Shown here piece by piece: positions 29,794-39,295 of a stretch of 64,000 bases of DNA (its first letter is position 1; each line of letters begins with the position of its first letter). Below the pieces are notes generated by a model, which was not told the origin of the DNA, did not search any database, and was given only the letters and a program-made list of their open reading frames with translations. Location: NCBI RefSeq assembly GCF_019218745.1, contig NZ_JAHUXA010000001.1, forward strand, positions 868,001 through 932,000, in the 5' to 3' direction. Origin of the DNA: Enterobacter sp. ENT03. Its GTDB lineage: Bacteria; Pseudomonadota; Gammaproteobacteria; Enterobacterales; Enterobacteriaceae. The position numbers and the translations under genes were made by a program.

Positions 29794-30426
29794 CGTTTAT
29801 GGTGGCATAGATTATCTTAATGAAAGCTTAACAACATGAGGAAGGTCCGAATCAGAAAAGCCTGACAGCCATTTGTTATCAGAATGTACTTACTATAGAA
29901 ACACATTCCGGCATAGCGAGTATTCAGGCCATATAAATTTATCCTGGTGCGCGGTGAAATAAGAAAGCGATTTTCCGTCGCTGCGCTGCGGGCTACCACT
30001 CTGCGCCTTTCCACCTCGCGTCCAGTACCTCCCGACGTGTGAAAATGTCTGACCTGGCGATGCTAATTATCACGTCATTATCATTACATTTTATGAACCT
30101 ACCAAAATCCCACCCGAATATATTCCCTCCGTTTTACGGCCAACCTCGAAAATAAATAACAGCACCTTCCAAAACAAGGGAAAATAAGCAGAAGCCTGTA
30201 TCTCCTCTTACCAGAATTTTCGTTAACTACATTTGCTTATGCGGATCCGTAGCACCTGTTCTCGATCAGTGAAACGGGGAAAGGTAAAAGAAGCCATTTT
30301 ACTCATCAGTTTATTGATTTTAATCAGCAACTTTTGCCCATTAATTCGGCACATTGCGTCTTTGTTTTTCCACTCACTTATTTTTCACAGAATGCTTTTG
30401 CCGCGTTCTGTCTCTCCGGGGATACC
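29794..30426. other. 633-bp divergent pagP-dcuC intergenic region
   Basis: A+T-rich with only short open frames. It holds a possible PhoP-type direct repeat near pagP on the minus strand (TTAAG units 11 nt apart, about 29817-29836) and an FNR box upstream of dcuC. The middle 450 bp shows no gene, RNA or repeat I can support. E. coli has no gene here either. Confidence 0.6.
30314..30327 (+). promoter_or_regulatory. FNR binding site of dcuC
   Basis: TTGATTTTAATCAG matches TTGAT-N4-ATCAA at 9 of 10 defined bases. It is centred 106 nt ahead of the dcuC start codon. E. coli dcuC is activated by FNR in anaerobic growth, so position and biology agree. Confidence 0.65.
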
Positions 30427-31797
30427 ATGTTTACGTTTATTGAACTGCTGATCGGGATTGTGGTGATAGTCGGCGTGGCGCGCTACATCATTAAGGGCTA
30501 TTCCGCGACGGGCGTGCTGTTTGTCGGCGGCCTGACGCTGCTGATCATTAGCGCCCTGATGGGCCATAAGGTTCTGCCTGCCAGTGCCACCAGCACGGGC
30601 TATAACGCCACTGACATTGTCGAATACATTAAAATCCTGTTGATGAGCCGTGGCGGCGACCTCGGTATGATGATCATGATGCTGTGCGGTTTCGCGGCTT
30701 ATATGACGCATATTGGCGCCAACGATATGGTGGTCAAGCTGGCATCCAAACCGCTGCGCTATATCAACTCTCCCTACGTACTGATGATTGCCGCTTATTT
30801 TGTGGCCTGCCTGATGTCGCTGGCCGTCTCTTCCGCCACCGGTCTTGGCGTACTGCTGATGGCGACGCTGTTCCCGGTGATGGTCAACGTGGGTATCAGT
30901 CGTGGCGCAGCGGCGGCAATCTGCGCCTCACCGGCGGCCATTATTCTCTCCCCCACCTCCGGCGATGTGGTGCTGGCAGCGAAAGCCGCAGAAATGCCGC
31001 TGATTGATTTTGCGTTTAAGACCACATTGCCTATTTCTATTGCCGCCATTATCTGCATGGCGATCGCGCACTTTTTCTGGCAGCGTTACCTGGATAAAAA
31101 AGAGAACATCACCGCGGAAATGCTGGATGTGAACGACATTGTCACCACCGCACCGTCGTTCTACGCCATCCTGCCGTTTACGCCGATTGTCGGCGTGCTG
31201 ATTTTTGACGGTAAATGGGGCCCGGAACTGCACATCATCACCATCCTTGTGATCTGTATGTTGCTGTCCGCCATTCTGGAATTCCTGCGCGGCTTTAATA
31301 CGCAAAAAGTCTTTTCCGGTCTTGAAGTGGCATACCGCGGCATGGCCGACGCCTTTGCTGGCGTGGTGATCCTGCTGGTTGCCGCAGGCGTTTTCGCTCA
31401 GGGCCTGAGCACTATTGGCTTCATCCAGAGCCTGATTTCCATTGCCACCTCGTTCGGTTCCGCGAGCATTATTTTGATGCTGGTGCTGGTGATCCTCACC
31501 ATGCTGGCCGCCATGACCACCGGTTCCGGTAACGCACCTTTCTATGCCTTTGTGGAGATGATCCCCAAACTGGCTCATGAAGCGGGCATTAACCCGGCCT
31601 ACCTGTCTATTCCGATGCTGCAGGCCTCAAACCTTGGCCGCACCATTTCACCGGTTTCCGGCGTCGTGGTTGCCGTTGCCGGGATGGCAAAAATCTCGCC
31701 GTTCGAAGTGGTAAAACGCACCTCTGTGCCGGTACTGGTTGGCCTGATTGTGGTGATCGTCGCCACGGAAATTCTCGTGCCCGGCATCGCTGGTTAA
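30427..31797 (+). CDS. dcuC: anaerobic C4-dicarboxylate transporter DcuC
   Basis: Inner-membrane secondary transporter, chiefly a succinate efflux system in fermentation. 456 aa (E. coli 461), with about 12 helices. The DcuC-family segments SLAVSSATGLGVLLMATLFP and ASPAAIILSPTSGDVVLAA are well conserved, as is MTTGSGNAPFYAF near 390. The frame is open to 30334, but the GGGG ribosome site and family N-terminus (MFTFIELLIG) fix ATG 30427. The dpiBA and citrate-lyase genes next to it in E. coli are absent; the fry cassette follows. Confidence 0.95.
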   Translation: MFTFIELLIGIVVIVGVARYIIKGYSATGVLFVGGLTLLIISALMGHKVLPASATSTGYNATDIVEYIKILLMSRGGDLGMMIMMLCGFAAYMTHIGANDMVVKLASKPLRYINSPYVLMIAAYFVACLMSLAVSSATGLGVLLMATLFPVMVNVGISRGAAAAICASPAAIILSPTSGDVVLAAKAAEMPLIDFAFKTTLPISIAAIICMAIAHFFWQRYLDKKENITAEMLDVNDIVTTAPSFYAILPFTPIVGVLIFDGKWGPELHIITILVICMLLSAILEFLRGFNTQKVFSGLEVAYRGMADAFAGVVILLVAAGVFAQGLSTIGFIQSLISIATSFGSASIILMLVLVILTMLAAMTTGSGNAPFYAFVEMIPKLAHEAGINPAYLSIPMLQASNLGRTISPVSGVVVAVAGMAKISPFEVVKRTSVPVLVGLIVVIVATEILVPGIAG

Positions 31798-31813
31798 TCT
31801 TTCGTATCTTCAC

Positions 31814-31840
31814 GGCGCAGCGTGACCACTACCCTGCGCC
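31814..31840 (+). terminator. hairpin after dcuC
   Basis: GGCGCAG (31814-31820) pairs with CTGCGCC (31834-31840) over a 13-nt loop; the tail ATCACCTCCCCCTTTTCC is only partly T-rich. Plausible weak terminator. Confidence 0.45.
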
Positions 31841-31889
31841 ATCACCTCCCCCTTTTCCTGTTAACGCCTCCTGTCTCTGACAAATCCCT

Positions 31890-31911
31890 GTTCGCGATGC
31901 TCGTCACACTT
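31890..31911 (+). promoter_or_regulatory. possible CRP site upstream of fryB
   Basis: CGCGA-N6-TCACA (31893-31908) matches TGTGA-N6-TCACA at 8 of 10 positions, 106-129 nt ahead of fryB. CRP control is expected for a PTS operon, but the left half is weak. Confidence 0.3.
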
Positions 31912-32016
31912 CGCCCTCTGCGCATCAAAAATCCAGTCAATGCATTATTTATCCGGTAACCCGCCTGCAAAACCACCACCATAATCCCTTTCAGTCCTTC
32001 ACTAACGGAGTTCATC

Positions 32017-32340
32017 ATGACCAAAAAACTCATCGCGCTGTGCGCCTGCCCTATGGGGCTTGCCCATACTTTTATGGCGGCCCAGGCGCTGGAAGACGCC
32101 GCGAAAGCCGCAGGTTACGACGTCAAAATCGAAACCCAGGGGGCGGACGGCATTCAGAATCGCCTCACCGCCCAGGACATTGCCGAGGCGACCATCATCA
32201 TTCATGCCATCGCCATCACACCGGAAGATAACGAACGTTTTGAATCCCGCGATGTGTACGAAATCACGCTCCAGGACGCCATCAAAAATGCCGCCGGAAC
32301 GCTGAAAGAAATCGAAGACATGATCGCCGCAGAACAATAA
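32017..32340 (+). CDS. fryB: fructose-like PTS enzyme IIB component FryB
   Basis: 107-aa PTS EIIB of the fructose family. It accepts phosphate from the IIA domain of FryA and passes it to the sugar carried by FryC. The phosphorylated cysteine is Cys11 in CACPMGLAHTFMAA, where most relatives have CPTG. It has a good GGAG ribosome site. First gene of fryB-fryC-ypdF-ypdE-fryA, the same order as in E. coli near glk but at a different locus here. Confidence 0.9.
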   Translation: MTKKLIALCACPMGLAHTFMAAQALEDAAKAAGYDVKIETQGADGIQNRLTAQDIAEATIIIHAIAITPEDNERFESRDVYEITLQDAIKNAAGTLKEIEDMIAAEQ

Positions 32341-32361
32341 TCCCTCTCTAAGGATCAGCCC

Positions 32362-33609
32362 ATGGCCATTAAAAAACGCAGCGCGACCGTGGTCGCCAGC
32401 CCTTCCGGGGCGGCAACCGTGGCGAACAACACTGTGGCCACCCGTCGTCGCTTTTGGGGTGAGTTACCGCAACATATTATGTCCGGCATTTCACGCATGG
32501 TGCCAACGCTCATTATGGGCGGCGTTATCCTCGCGTTTTCACAACTTATCGCTTACAGCTGGCTGGATATTCCCGCCGATACCGGCATCATGGATGCCCT
32601 GAATTCCGGGCAGTTCACCGGCTTTAATCTTTCGCTGCTGAAATTTGCGTGGCTGGCGCAGTCCTTTGGCGGCGTGCTGTTTGGCTTTGCGATCCCGATG
32701 TTCGCCGCCTTTGTGGCCAACTCCATCGGCGGCAAACTGGCGTTTCCGGCAGGGTTTATCGGTGGGCTGATGTCCACCCAGCCCACGCAGCTGCTCAGCT
32801 TTGATCCGACGGCGTTGCAGTGGGTGACCACCGCGCCGGTGCCGTCGACCTTTATCGGTGCGCTGATTATCTCCATTGCCGCGGGCTATCTGGTGAAGTG
32901 GATGAACCAGACCTTTCGTATGCCGGATTATCTGCTGGCGTTTAAAACCACCTTTCTGCTGCCCATCCTGTCGGCGATCTTCGTCATGCTGGCGATGTAT
33001 TACGTGATCACGCCGTTTGGCGGCTGGATCAACGGCGGCATCCGCACCCTGCTGACCGCCGCCGGGGAAAAAGGCGTGCTGATGTATGCCATCGGCATTT
33101 CCGCCGCGACGGCCATCGATCTCGGCGGGCCGATCAATAAAGCCGCCGGATTTGTCGCTTTCAGCTTTACCACCGATCATGTTTTGCCGGTGACCGCCCG
33201 CTCCATCGCCATTGTCATTCCGTCGATTGGCCTCGGCCTTGCCACGCTGCTTGACCGCCGTCTGACCGGTAAACGCCTGTTCAGCGCCCAGCTTTATCCG
33301 CAGGGCAAAACCGCGATGTTCCTGGCGTTTATGGGTATCAGCGAAGGCGCGATCCCCTTTGCGCTGGAAAGCCCGCTCACCGCCATTCCGTCCTATATGA
33401 TCGGCGCCATCGTCGGCTCCACTACCGCTGTGTGGCTTGGCGCGGTGCAGTGGTTCCCCGAATCGGCGATCTGGGCCTGGCCGCTGGTGACCAATCTGGG
33501 CGTCTATATGTTCGGTATCTTGCTGGGCGCGGTGATCACCGCCCTGCTGGTGATCGTCTCGCGTAATATGCTGTATCGCCGCGGAAAACTGCTGATCGAC
33601 AGTCTGTAA
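32362..33609 (+). CDS. fryC: fructose-like PTS enzyme IIC permease FryC
   Basis: 415-aa membrane component of the fructose-type PTS, with about nine helices. Conserved elements include [19 protein letters not shown] (about 112-130) and [12 protein letters not shown] (about 255-266), which is the EIIC-Fru substrate-site signature; [15 protein letters not shown] follows at about 330. The N-terminal ~30 residues are polar. The sugar is not known. It starts 21 nt after fryB and ends 8 nt before ypdF. Confidence 0.92.
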   Translation: MAIKKRSATVVASPSGAATVANNTVATRRRFWGELPQHIMSGISRMVPTLIMGGVILAFSQLIAYSWLDIPADTGIMDALNSGQFTGFNLSLLKFAWLAQSFGGVLFGFAIPMFAAFVANSIGGKLAFPAGFIGGLMSTQPTQLLSFDPTALQWVTTAPVPSTFIGALIISIAAGYLVKWMNQTFRMPDYLLAFKTTFLLPILSAIFVMLAMYYVITPFGGWINGGIRTLLTAAGEKGVLMYAIGISAATAIDLGGPINKAAGFVAFSFTTDHVLPVTARSIAIVIPSIGLGLATLLDRRLTGKRLFSAQLYPQGKTAMFLAFMGISEGAIPFALESPLTAIPSYMIGAIVGSTTAVWLGAVQWFPESAIWAWPLVTNLGVYMFGILLGAVITALLVIVSRNMLYRRGKLLIDSL

Positions 33610-33617
33610 CCATAAGG

Positions 33618-34712
33618 ATGACCACCATGACACTGCTTGATCGCCTGCGGAACTGGCTGGCGGAAAATGCGCTGGATGCGGTACTGATCGCCTCCCGGCA
33701 AAATAAGCTGCCGCATCTGGGTATTGCGACCGGCTCAGGCTATGTGCTGATCACCCGTCAACAGGCGCATATTCTGGTGGATTTTCGCTACTTTGCCGAC
33801 ATCGCTAACCGGGTGAAGGGCTACCAGCTGCATCTGCTGGATGCCACGCAAAGCATGCCGCTACAGGTTAACCGTCTGCTGGCGGCGGAAAACCTCACCA
33901 CCCTTGGTTTTGAAGGCGAGCACGTCAGTTGGCAGACCGGTAATCAGTGGCGCGAGGGGTTCAATGCCAGGCTGGTCAGCGTGTCCCTCGATCCATTACG
34001 GCAGATAAAAACCGCGCCGGAAATCGCGCTGATCCGCGAAGCCTGCCGCATTGCGGATGCCAGCGCCGCCCACATTCGCCGCTTTATCGCGCCCGGTATG
34101 CGCGAACGGGAGGTGGCTGCGGAGCTGGAGTGGTATATGAGACAACAGGGTGCAGAAAAGCCTTCGTTTGACACCATCGTGGCCAGCGGCGCACGCGGCG
34201 CGCTGCCGCACGGTAAAGCCTCGGAAAAAGTTATTGTCGCAGGGGAGTTCGTCACCCTCGATTTCGGCTGCCAGTACCAGGGATACTGTTCGGATATGAC
34301 GAGGACCTTCCTTGTCGCCGGACGCGCTACGCCGGCGGACCAGACGCCGCTTTACGACATCTATCAGACTGTCTTACGCGCGCAGCGGGCGGCCATTAGC
34401 GCCATCCGCCCCGGCGTACTGTGCCGGGAGGTGGATGCCGCCGCGCGGCGGGTCATCGCTGATGCAGGTTTTGGCGATAACTTCGGGCATAACACCGGGC
34501 ACGCCGTCGGCATCGATGTTCATGAAAATCCGCGCTTCGCCCCTGGTGACGCCACGCCCTTGCAGCCGGGCATGGTGCTGACCGTCGAACCGGGCATTTA
34601 CCTGCCGGGTGAAGGCGGCGTGCGCATCGAAGATATGGTGCTGGTCACCGACAGCGGGAATGACGTGTTGTATCGCCAGCCAACGGCGCTGCAACTGACG
34701 GGAGAATGCTGA
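33618..34712 (+). CDS. ypdF: M24-family aminopeptidase YpdF (Met-Xaa / Xaa-Pro type)
   Basis: 364-aa cytosolic pita-bread-fold metallopeptidase. E. coli YpdF removes N-terminal Met and some other residues before Ala, Ser, Gly or Pro. Metal ligands are visible: Asp in [13 protein letters not shown] (two), His in [12 protein letters not shown], Glu in [12 protein letters not shown] and Glu in VRIEDMV. It has an N-terminal creatinase-like domain. Its stop overlaps the ypdE start (ATGA). Why a PTS operon carries peptidases is unresolved. Confidence 0.9.
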   Translation: MTTMTLLDRLRNWLAENALDAVLIASRQNKLPHLGIATGSGYVLITRQQAHILVDFRYFADIANRVKGYQLHLLDATQSMPLQVNRLLAAENLTTLGFEGEHVSWQTGNQWREGFNARLVSVSLDPLRQIKTAPEIALIREACRIADASAAHIRRFIAPGMREREVAAELEWYMRQQGAEKPSFDTIVASGARGALPHGKASEKVIVAGEFVTLDFGCQYQGYCSDMTRTFLVAGRATPADQTPLYDIYQTVLRAQRAAISAIRPGVLCREVDAAARRVIADAGFGDNFGHNTGHAVGIDVHENPRFAPGDATPLQPGMVLTVEPGIYLPGEGGVRIEDMVLVTDSGNDVLYRQPTALQLTGEC

Positions 34713-35740
34713 TGGATGTGGCGTTACTGAAAGCACTGAGTGAAGCTGATGCCATTGCCGCCGCCGAGCAGGAAGTACGCGCGATTATCCTTCACGAAGC
34801 GGAAAAGCACGGCAAGACAGTCCAGTTTGACGGGCTGGGTTCGGTGCTGATCCGGCTGAATAAAAGCGACGGACCTAAAGTCATGATCTACGCTCACATG
34901 GATGAAGTGGGCTTTATGGTACGCAGCATCAGCCGGGAAGGCGCCATCGCCGTATTGCCCATCGGCAACGTGCGCCTGAACGCGCGTACCCTTCAGCCGG
35001 TACGTATCACCACGCGCGACGGACAAAAAATTCACGGCCTGCTGGACGGTGACGCGCAGGGTGAGAATCTGCGCGTTGACATGGGCGCGAGCAGCCAGCA
35101 GGAGGCGATCGACGCAGGCATTGCCCCCGGCGATCGCGTCACCTTTGACAGCACATTTCAGCTGCTGCCAAACCGCCGCGTGATGGGCAAAGCGTTTGAC
35201 GATCGTCTCGGCTGCTGGCTGTTGCTGTCGCTGTTAAGCGAGCTGCACGACAGGCCGCTGCCCTGTGAAGTCTGGCTGGTCGCCAGTTCCAGCGAAGAAG
35301 TTGGCCTGCGCGGCGGGCAGACCTCGGCGCGGGCCGTGCAGCCGGATGTGGCGATTGTGCTCGATACCGCCTGCTGGGGGAGTAATTTTGATTTCAGCAG
35401 TGCCAATAACCGGCAGATCGGCAAAGGGCCAATGCTGGTGCTTTACGATAAATCTATGATCGCGCCGCCAAAACTCGCAGCCCAGGTGCTGGAGGTAGCG
35501 CGCGAGCATGGCATTGCGCTGCAAAAGGATATGTTCAGTAACGGCGGCACCGATGGCGGCGCGGTACATCTCGCAGGCACCGGTGTACCGACCATTGTAC
35601 TGGGGCCGCCCACCCGCCACGGCCACTGCGCGGCCTCAATTGCCGATCTGGCCGATCTTCAGGAAACCCATCGCCTGCTGGTCGCGCTGATCAACACCTT
35701 TACCGCTGCGGCGGTCAGCGACCTGACGGATTTCAGGTAA
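34712..35740 (+). CDS. ypdE: M42-family broad-specificity aminopeptidase YpdE
   Basis: 342-aa cobalt/zinc aminopeptidase of the M42 (tetrahedral TET-like) family. In E. coli it trims residues from the N-terminus of short peptides until a block such as Pro. The metal and catalytic residues lie in [36 protein letters not shown] and TRHGHC. I use ATG 34712 ([13 protein letters not shown]), which overlaps the ypdF stop; an in-frame ATG at 34706 adds two residues. It is followed by fryA after 21 nt. Confidence 0.9.
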   Translation: MDVALLKALSEADAIAAAEQEVRAIILHEAEKHGKTVQFDGLGSVLIRLNKSDGPKVMIYAHMDEVGFMVRSISREGAIAVLPIGNVRLNARTLQPVRITTRDGQKIHGLLDGDAQGENLRVDMGASSQQEAIDAGIAPGDRVTFDSTFQLLPNRRVMGKAFDDRLGCWLLLSLLSELHDRPLPCEVWLVASSSEEVGLRGGQTSARAVQPDVAIVLDTACWGSNFDFSSANNRQIGKGPMLVLYDKSMIAPPKLAAQVLEVAREHGIALQKDMFSNGGTDGGAVHLAGTGVPTIVLGPPTRHGHCAASIADLADLQETHRLLVALINTFTAAAVSDLTDFR

Positions 35741-35761
35741 GGTTATTTCAGGGAGTCATCT

Positions 35762-38257
35762 ATGTTAACCATCCCTTTTTACTGCCCATTGCCTAACGGT
35801 CTGCATGCGCGTCCCGCCTGGGCGCTGAAAGAGCAGTGCGCCGCCTGGCACAGTGATATTCGCTTTATCAATCTGCGGCTTAATACCCAGGCCGATGCCA
35901 AAAGTTCACTGGCGCTGGTGAGCACCGGCACGCTGTTTAACGACAGCTGCCAGCTGGAAATTAACGGCAGCGATGAAGACGCGGCTCGTCGTGTGCTGGA
36001 ACACTATCTTGAACACCAGTTTATTGACAGCGACAGCCTGCCGCCGCCGGAGGCCGCTCCCACCGCCTCGCCGTTGCCCCGCTCGCTGGCACGCCTCAAT
36101 CCCACGCTCCTTCACGCCACCGTACTGGCGGGCGGCATCGGCACAGGCCGCCTGACAATCTGGCAGCACGATAATCTGGATCGGTATCGACAGCTACCCG
36201 CCCGCGCGGAAGATAACGCGCGGCTGGAGCACAGTCTGGCGGCGCTGGCGGAACAGCTCAACGGGCAGTTACAGACGCTGGATGGCGAGAGCAAAACCAT
36301 CCTCAGCGCCCATCTGTCGCTGATCCAGGATAGCGAATTCAGCGGTAATATCCGCCGCCTGATAAGTGAGCAGCGTCAGGGACTGGCGCAGGCGATCATC
36401 AGCAATATGGAGCAGGTATGCGCCAAACTGGCGGCGTCTGCCAGTGACTATCTGCGCGAGCGGGTCAGCGATATTCGCGACATCAGCGAACAGTTGCTGC
36501 ATATCACCTGGCCGGAGGTACGGCAGGGCAACAGCCTGACGCTAAACCAGCCGACGATTCTGGTCGCGGAGGATGTCACCCCCAGCCAGTTCCTCGGCCT
36601 CAATTTGCGCTACTTAACCGGGATGGTGCTGGAAAAAACCGGCCGCACCTCGCACACGCTGATCCTCGCCCGTGCGCATGCCATTCCGGTATTAAGCGGC
36701 CTGCCACCCGCCTCCCTCAGCCAGCATGAGGGCGCAGCCTGTACCCTCGACGGCGAGTGCGGCGTACTGGTGATAAACCCGGACGAGGCGGTGAACGGCT
36801 ATTATGCACTGGCGCAAAAGCTGGCGTTAAAGCGCCACCAGCAGCAAATTAATGATGCCGGGCTGCCGGCGATCACGCGCGACGGTCACGCTATTGATAT
36901 TGCCGCTAATATTGGCAGCGCGCTGGAGGCACCCGCCGCCTTTGCCAGTGGGGCGCAGGGCGTCGGCCTGTTCAGAACGGAAATGCTGTTTATGGATCGC
37001 GACAGCGCCCCGGACGAGCAAGAGCAGTTCGAAGCTTATCAGCAGGTGCTGGTCAGCGCGGGCGAGCAGCCGGTAATTTTCCGCACCATGGACATCGGCG
37101 GCGATAAGCCTATCCCTTACCTTTCGATCCCCCACGAGGAAAATCCGTTCCTCGGCTATCGCGCAGTGCGCATTTATGCCGAGTTTGCCGATCTGTTTCG
37201 CACGCAGCTACGCGCTATTCTGCGCGCCAGCGCCTTCGGCAATGCCCAGCTGATGATCCCGATGGTGCACAGCCTCGATCAGATCCTGTGGGTAAAAAAC
37301 CTGCTCGCTACCGTGCGCGCCGCACTGAAAGCGGAGGGGCTGCGCATGGCCCCCACTCTGCCGCTGGGCATCATGGTTGAAGTGCCGTCGGTCTGTTTTA
37401 TCATCGATCACTTTTGCGAGGAGGTGGATTTCTTCAGCATCGGCTCGAACGACATGACGCAGTATCTGTACGCGGTGGATCGCAATAATCCGCGTGTCTC
37501 AGCGTTATATAACCCGATCACGCCGTCGTTTTTACGCATGCTACGCCAGATTGTCACCACCGCCCACCGTCACCATAAACGGGTCGGTATTTGTGGCGAG
37601 CTGGGCGGTGAAAGCCGTTATCTGCCGCTGCTGTTGGGGCTGGAGCTGGATGAACTCAGTATGAGCGGGCCGCGTATCGCACCGGTGAAAGCGCTGGTGC
37701 GCCAGCTGGATCAGGCAGCCTGTCGTGAGCTGGCAAACCGTGCCTGCGAGTGCCGCAGCGCCGACGAAATAGAACAGGCGTTAAATAATGTGCTGGTCCA
37801 TGAAGCACCGCGCCCGCTGCTGGCGCTGGAAACCATTTGTTACGGCGAACCGCTCACCTCCCGCGAACAGGTGATCCAATATTTGTGCGGCAATCTGGCG
37901 CTGCACGGGCGTACCGATGCGCCGCAGGCGCTGGAGGAGGATGTCTGGCAACGGGAAGATATTGTCTCTACCGCCATCGGCTTTGGCGTGGCGATCCCGC
38001 ATACCAAATCCCCCTGGGTACGTCACTCGAGCGTCAGTATTGCCCGTCTGCCGCAGCCCATCACCTGGGGCGCGGATGGGGGCGAGGTAGAGATAGTGAT
38101 TATGCTGACTCTCGGCGAGAGCGAAGGTATCAGTCACGTGAAGGTGTTCTCGCAGCTGGCCCGCAAACTGATGAATACCGCGTTTCGCGAGGCGCTGTTT
38201 GCCGCTGAGGACGCGCCAGCCATTCTGACGCTATTGCAGGCGGAGCTGGAACTGTAA
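35762..38257 (+). CDS. fryA: multiphosphoryl transfer protein FryA (HPr-EI-EIIA fusion)
   Basis: 831-aa fusion carrying the soluble phosphotransfer steps of a PTS, so the operon does not depend on general PtsH/PtsI. The HPr domain has His15 (NGLHARPAW). The EI domain has the active histidine in GRTSHTLILARAHAIPV (about 298), the PEP site EVPSVCFIIDHF and SIGSNDMTQYLYAVDRNN (about 560), and GICGELGGE. The C-terminal EIIA domain has GVAIPHTKSPWV (about 745). The length equals E. coli FryA. It is convergent with ypdC, 2 nt apart. Confidence 0.93.
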   Translation: MLTIPFYCPLPNGLHARPAWALKEQCAAWHSDIRFINLRLNTQADAKSSLALVSTGTLFNDSCQLEINGSDEDAARRVLEHYLEHQFIDSDSLPPPEAAPTASPLPRSLARLNPTLLHATVLAGGIGTGRLTIWQHDNLDRYRQLPARAEDNARLEHSLAALAEQLNGQLQTLDGESKTILSAHLSLIQDSEFSGNIRRLISEQRQGLAQAIISNMEQVCAKLAASASDYLRERVSDIRDISEQLLHITWPEVRQGNSLTLNQPTILVAEDVTPSQFLGLNLRYLTGMVLEKTGRTSHTLILARAHAIPVLSGLPPASLSQHEGAACTLDGECGVLVINPDEAVNGYYALAQKLALKRHQQQINDAGLPAITRDGHAIDIAANIGSALEAPAAFASGAQGVGLFRTEMLFMDRDSAPDEQEQFEAYQQVLVSAGEQPVIFRTMDIGGDKPIPYLSIPHEENPFLGYRAVRIYAEFADLFRTQLRAILRASAFGNAQLMIPMVHSLDQILWVKNLLATVRAALKAEGLRMAPTLPLGIMVEVPSVCFIIDHFCEEVDFFSIGSNDMTQYLYAVDRNNPRVSALYNPITPSFLRMLRQIVTTAHRHHKRVGICGELGGESRYLPLLLGLELDELSMSGPRIAPVKALVRQLDQAACRELANRACECRSADEIEQALNNVLVHEAPRPLLALETICYGEPLTSREQVIQYLCGNLALHGRTDAPQALEEDVWQREDIVSTAIGFGVAIPHTKSPWVRHSSVSIARLPQPITWGADGGEVEIVIMLTLGESEGISHVKVFSQLARKLMNTAFREALFAAEDAPAILTLLQAELEL

Positions 38258-38259
38258 CC

Positions 38260-39069
38260 TTACTGGAAACGCGTCCGGTATTCGCCCGGCGTCAGCCCAA
38301 ACTGACGCCGGAACACGCGACAGAAATAATCGCTGTCGCGAAATCCGCAGCGCCCCGCCACTTCGCTTATCGGCAGGTGGTATTTCTGCAACATCATCCG
38401 CGCTTTCGCCATGCGTACCCGGCGTACATAGTCCACAAAACTCATGGTGCCCTGTTGCGAAAACAGCCGCGACAGATGATTCGGCGTAATGTTAAACAGC
38501 GCGGCGACGCTCTCGCGCGTCAGCGGTGAGGCGTAGTGATCTTCGATCCAGTTGCACAGGCTTTGATAGAGAAAATCCGCCCGTGGCACGGTGTGACCCG
38601 GCAGGCTGTTGACCACCTTCCGGCACAAATGCAGCAGGCTAAACACCAGCGGCTGGATGATCGCCTGATCCTGCGGCGTACGGGCAAGGTGCGTCAGCGC
38701 CATCAGCATCGCCTCCCCTTCGCCGCGCTGCGGATGGGGTAATTTGAGGTTGCGCAGCGGCTGCCGCCCTCGGCTGTCGTGAAAGGTCAGCCCAAGCCAC
38801 GCCGGAGCAAATAACAGGCTTAATACCATCGCCGGTTTTTCGCCCGGCGGGCTGATGGCGGCCCGCGCCGGGATAAAGCGCATTTCGCCTTCACTTAGCG
38901 CGCCGTATTCGCCGCGCAGCACGATCTCCAGTTGTGGCCATTCCGGGACGTTGCCGCCGGGTGCCGCGTCAGCAAACCAGACGCGGCCCAGCCGCTGAGG
39001 GTTAAGTACCAGACCACTAAGCAGGTCGGCAAAGAACTGCTGATCGGCGGGTAAGGGATTCGCTGACAT
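38260..39069 (-). CDS. ypdC: AraC-family regulator YpdC
   Basis: 269-aa AraC/XylS regulator, probably controlling the fry operon as its neighbour. The C-terminal pair of helix-turn-helix motifs (about 170-268) contains LTRESVAALFNITPNHLSRLF and ISEVAGRCGFRDSDYFCRVFRRQ, ending in GLTPGEYR. The N-terminal sensor domain is divergent and its ligand unknown. ATG 39069 has GGAG five bases away; an in-frame GTG at 39075 is too close to that site. In E. coli ypdC also faces fryA, but there the two-component pair ypdAB lies beside it; here it is missing. Confidence 0.87.
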   Translation of the reverse strand: MSANPLPADQQFFADLLSGLVLNPQRLGRVWFADAAPGGNVPEWPQLEIVLRGEYGALSEGEMRFIPARAAISPPGEKPAMVLSLLFAPAWLGLTFHDSRGRQPLRNLKLPHPQRGEGEAMLMALTHLARTPQDQAIIQPLVFSLLHLCRKVVNSLPGHTVPRADFLYQSLCNWIEDHYASPLTRESVAALFNITPNHLSRLFSQQGTMSFVDYVRRVRMAKARMMLQKYHLPISEVAGRCGFRDSDYFCRVFRRQFGLTPGEYRTRFQ

Positions 39070-39158
39070 GGGCACTCCGCTAAAAATCCGTCTGTTATCT
39101 TAGCGAATGCGGCGTGGCAGGAAGGCGATGATGCTCAAAAAACCGGGGCGGAAAAACG

Positions 39159-39182
39159 CGGGTGTGAGCTATATCACTTCAA
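39159..39182. promoter_or_regulatory. CRP-type site between ypdC and rnk
   Basis: TGTGA-N6-TCACT (39163-39178) matches the CRP consensus TGTGA-N6-TCACA at 9 of 10 positions. It is centred about 101 bp from the ypdC start and 125 bp from the rnk start, so it could serve either gene. Confidence 0.5.
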
Positions 39183-39216
39183 TGATCGGGCAAGAATGAG
39201 TATCATCGGATGTGCT

Positions 39217-39248
39217 AAACCCTCGCCGTCTGACGGTGAGGGTTTTTC
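39217..39248 (+). terminator. orphan terminator upstream of rnk
   Basis: AAACCCTCGCCGT (39217-39229) pairs with ACGGTGAGGGTTT (39233-39245) around CTG, followed by TTCTTT. The only gene to its left points away from it, so it terminates nothing obvious; it ends about 50 nt ahead of rnk. Confidence 0.75.
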
Positions 39249-39295
39249 TTTGGATTAATTCGGTGAATATCACCGGGAACGACATGGAGTAAGAA

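Noticed and set aside
29794-30426. Hidden gene in the pagP-dcuC gap
   Set aside because: No open frame with a ribosome site or recognisable sequence; the region is A+T-rich and regulatory in character.
32539-33633. 364-codon open frame on the minus strand opposite fryC
   Set aside because: Antisense shadow of a membrane protein gene; the translation is His/Gln/Arg/Gly-rich low-complexity with no hydrophobic core or known family.
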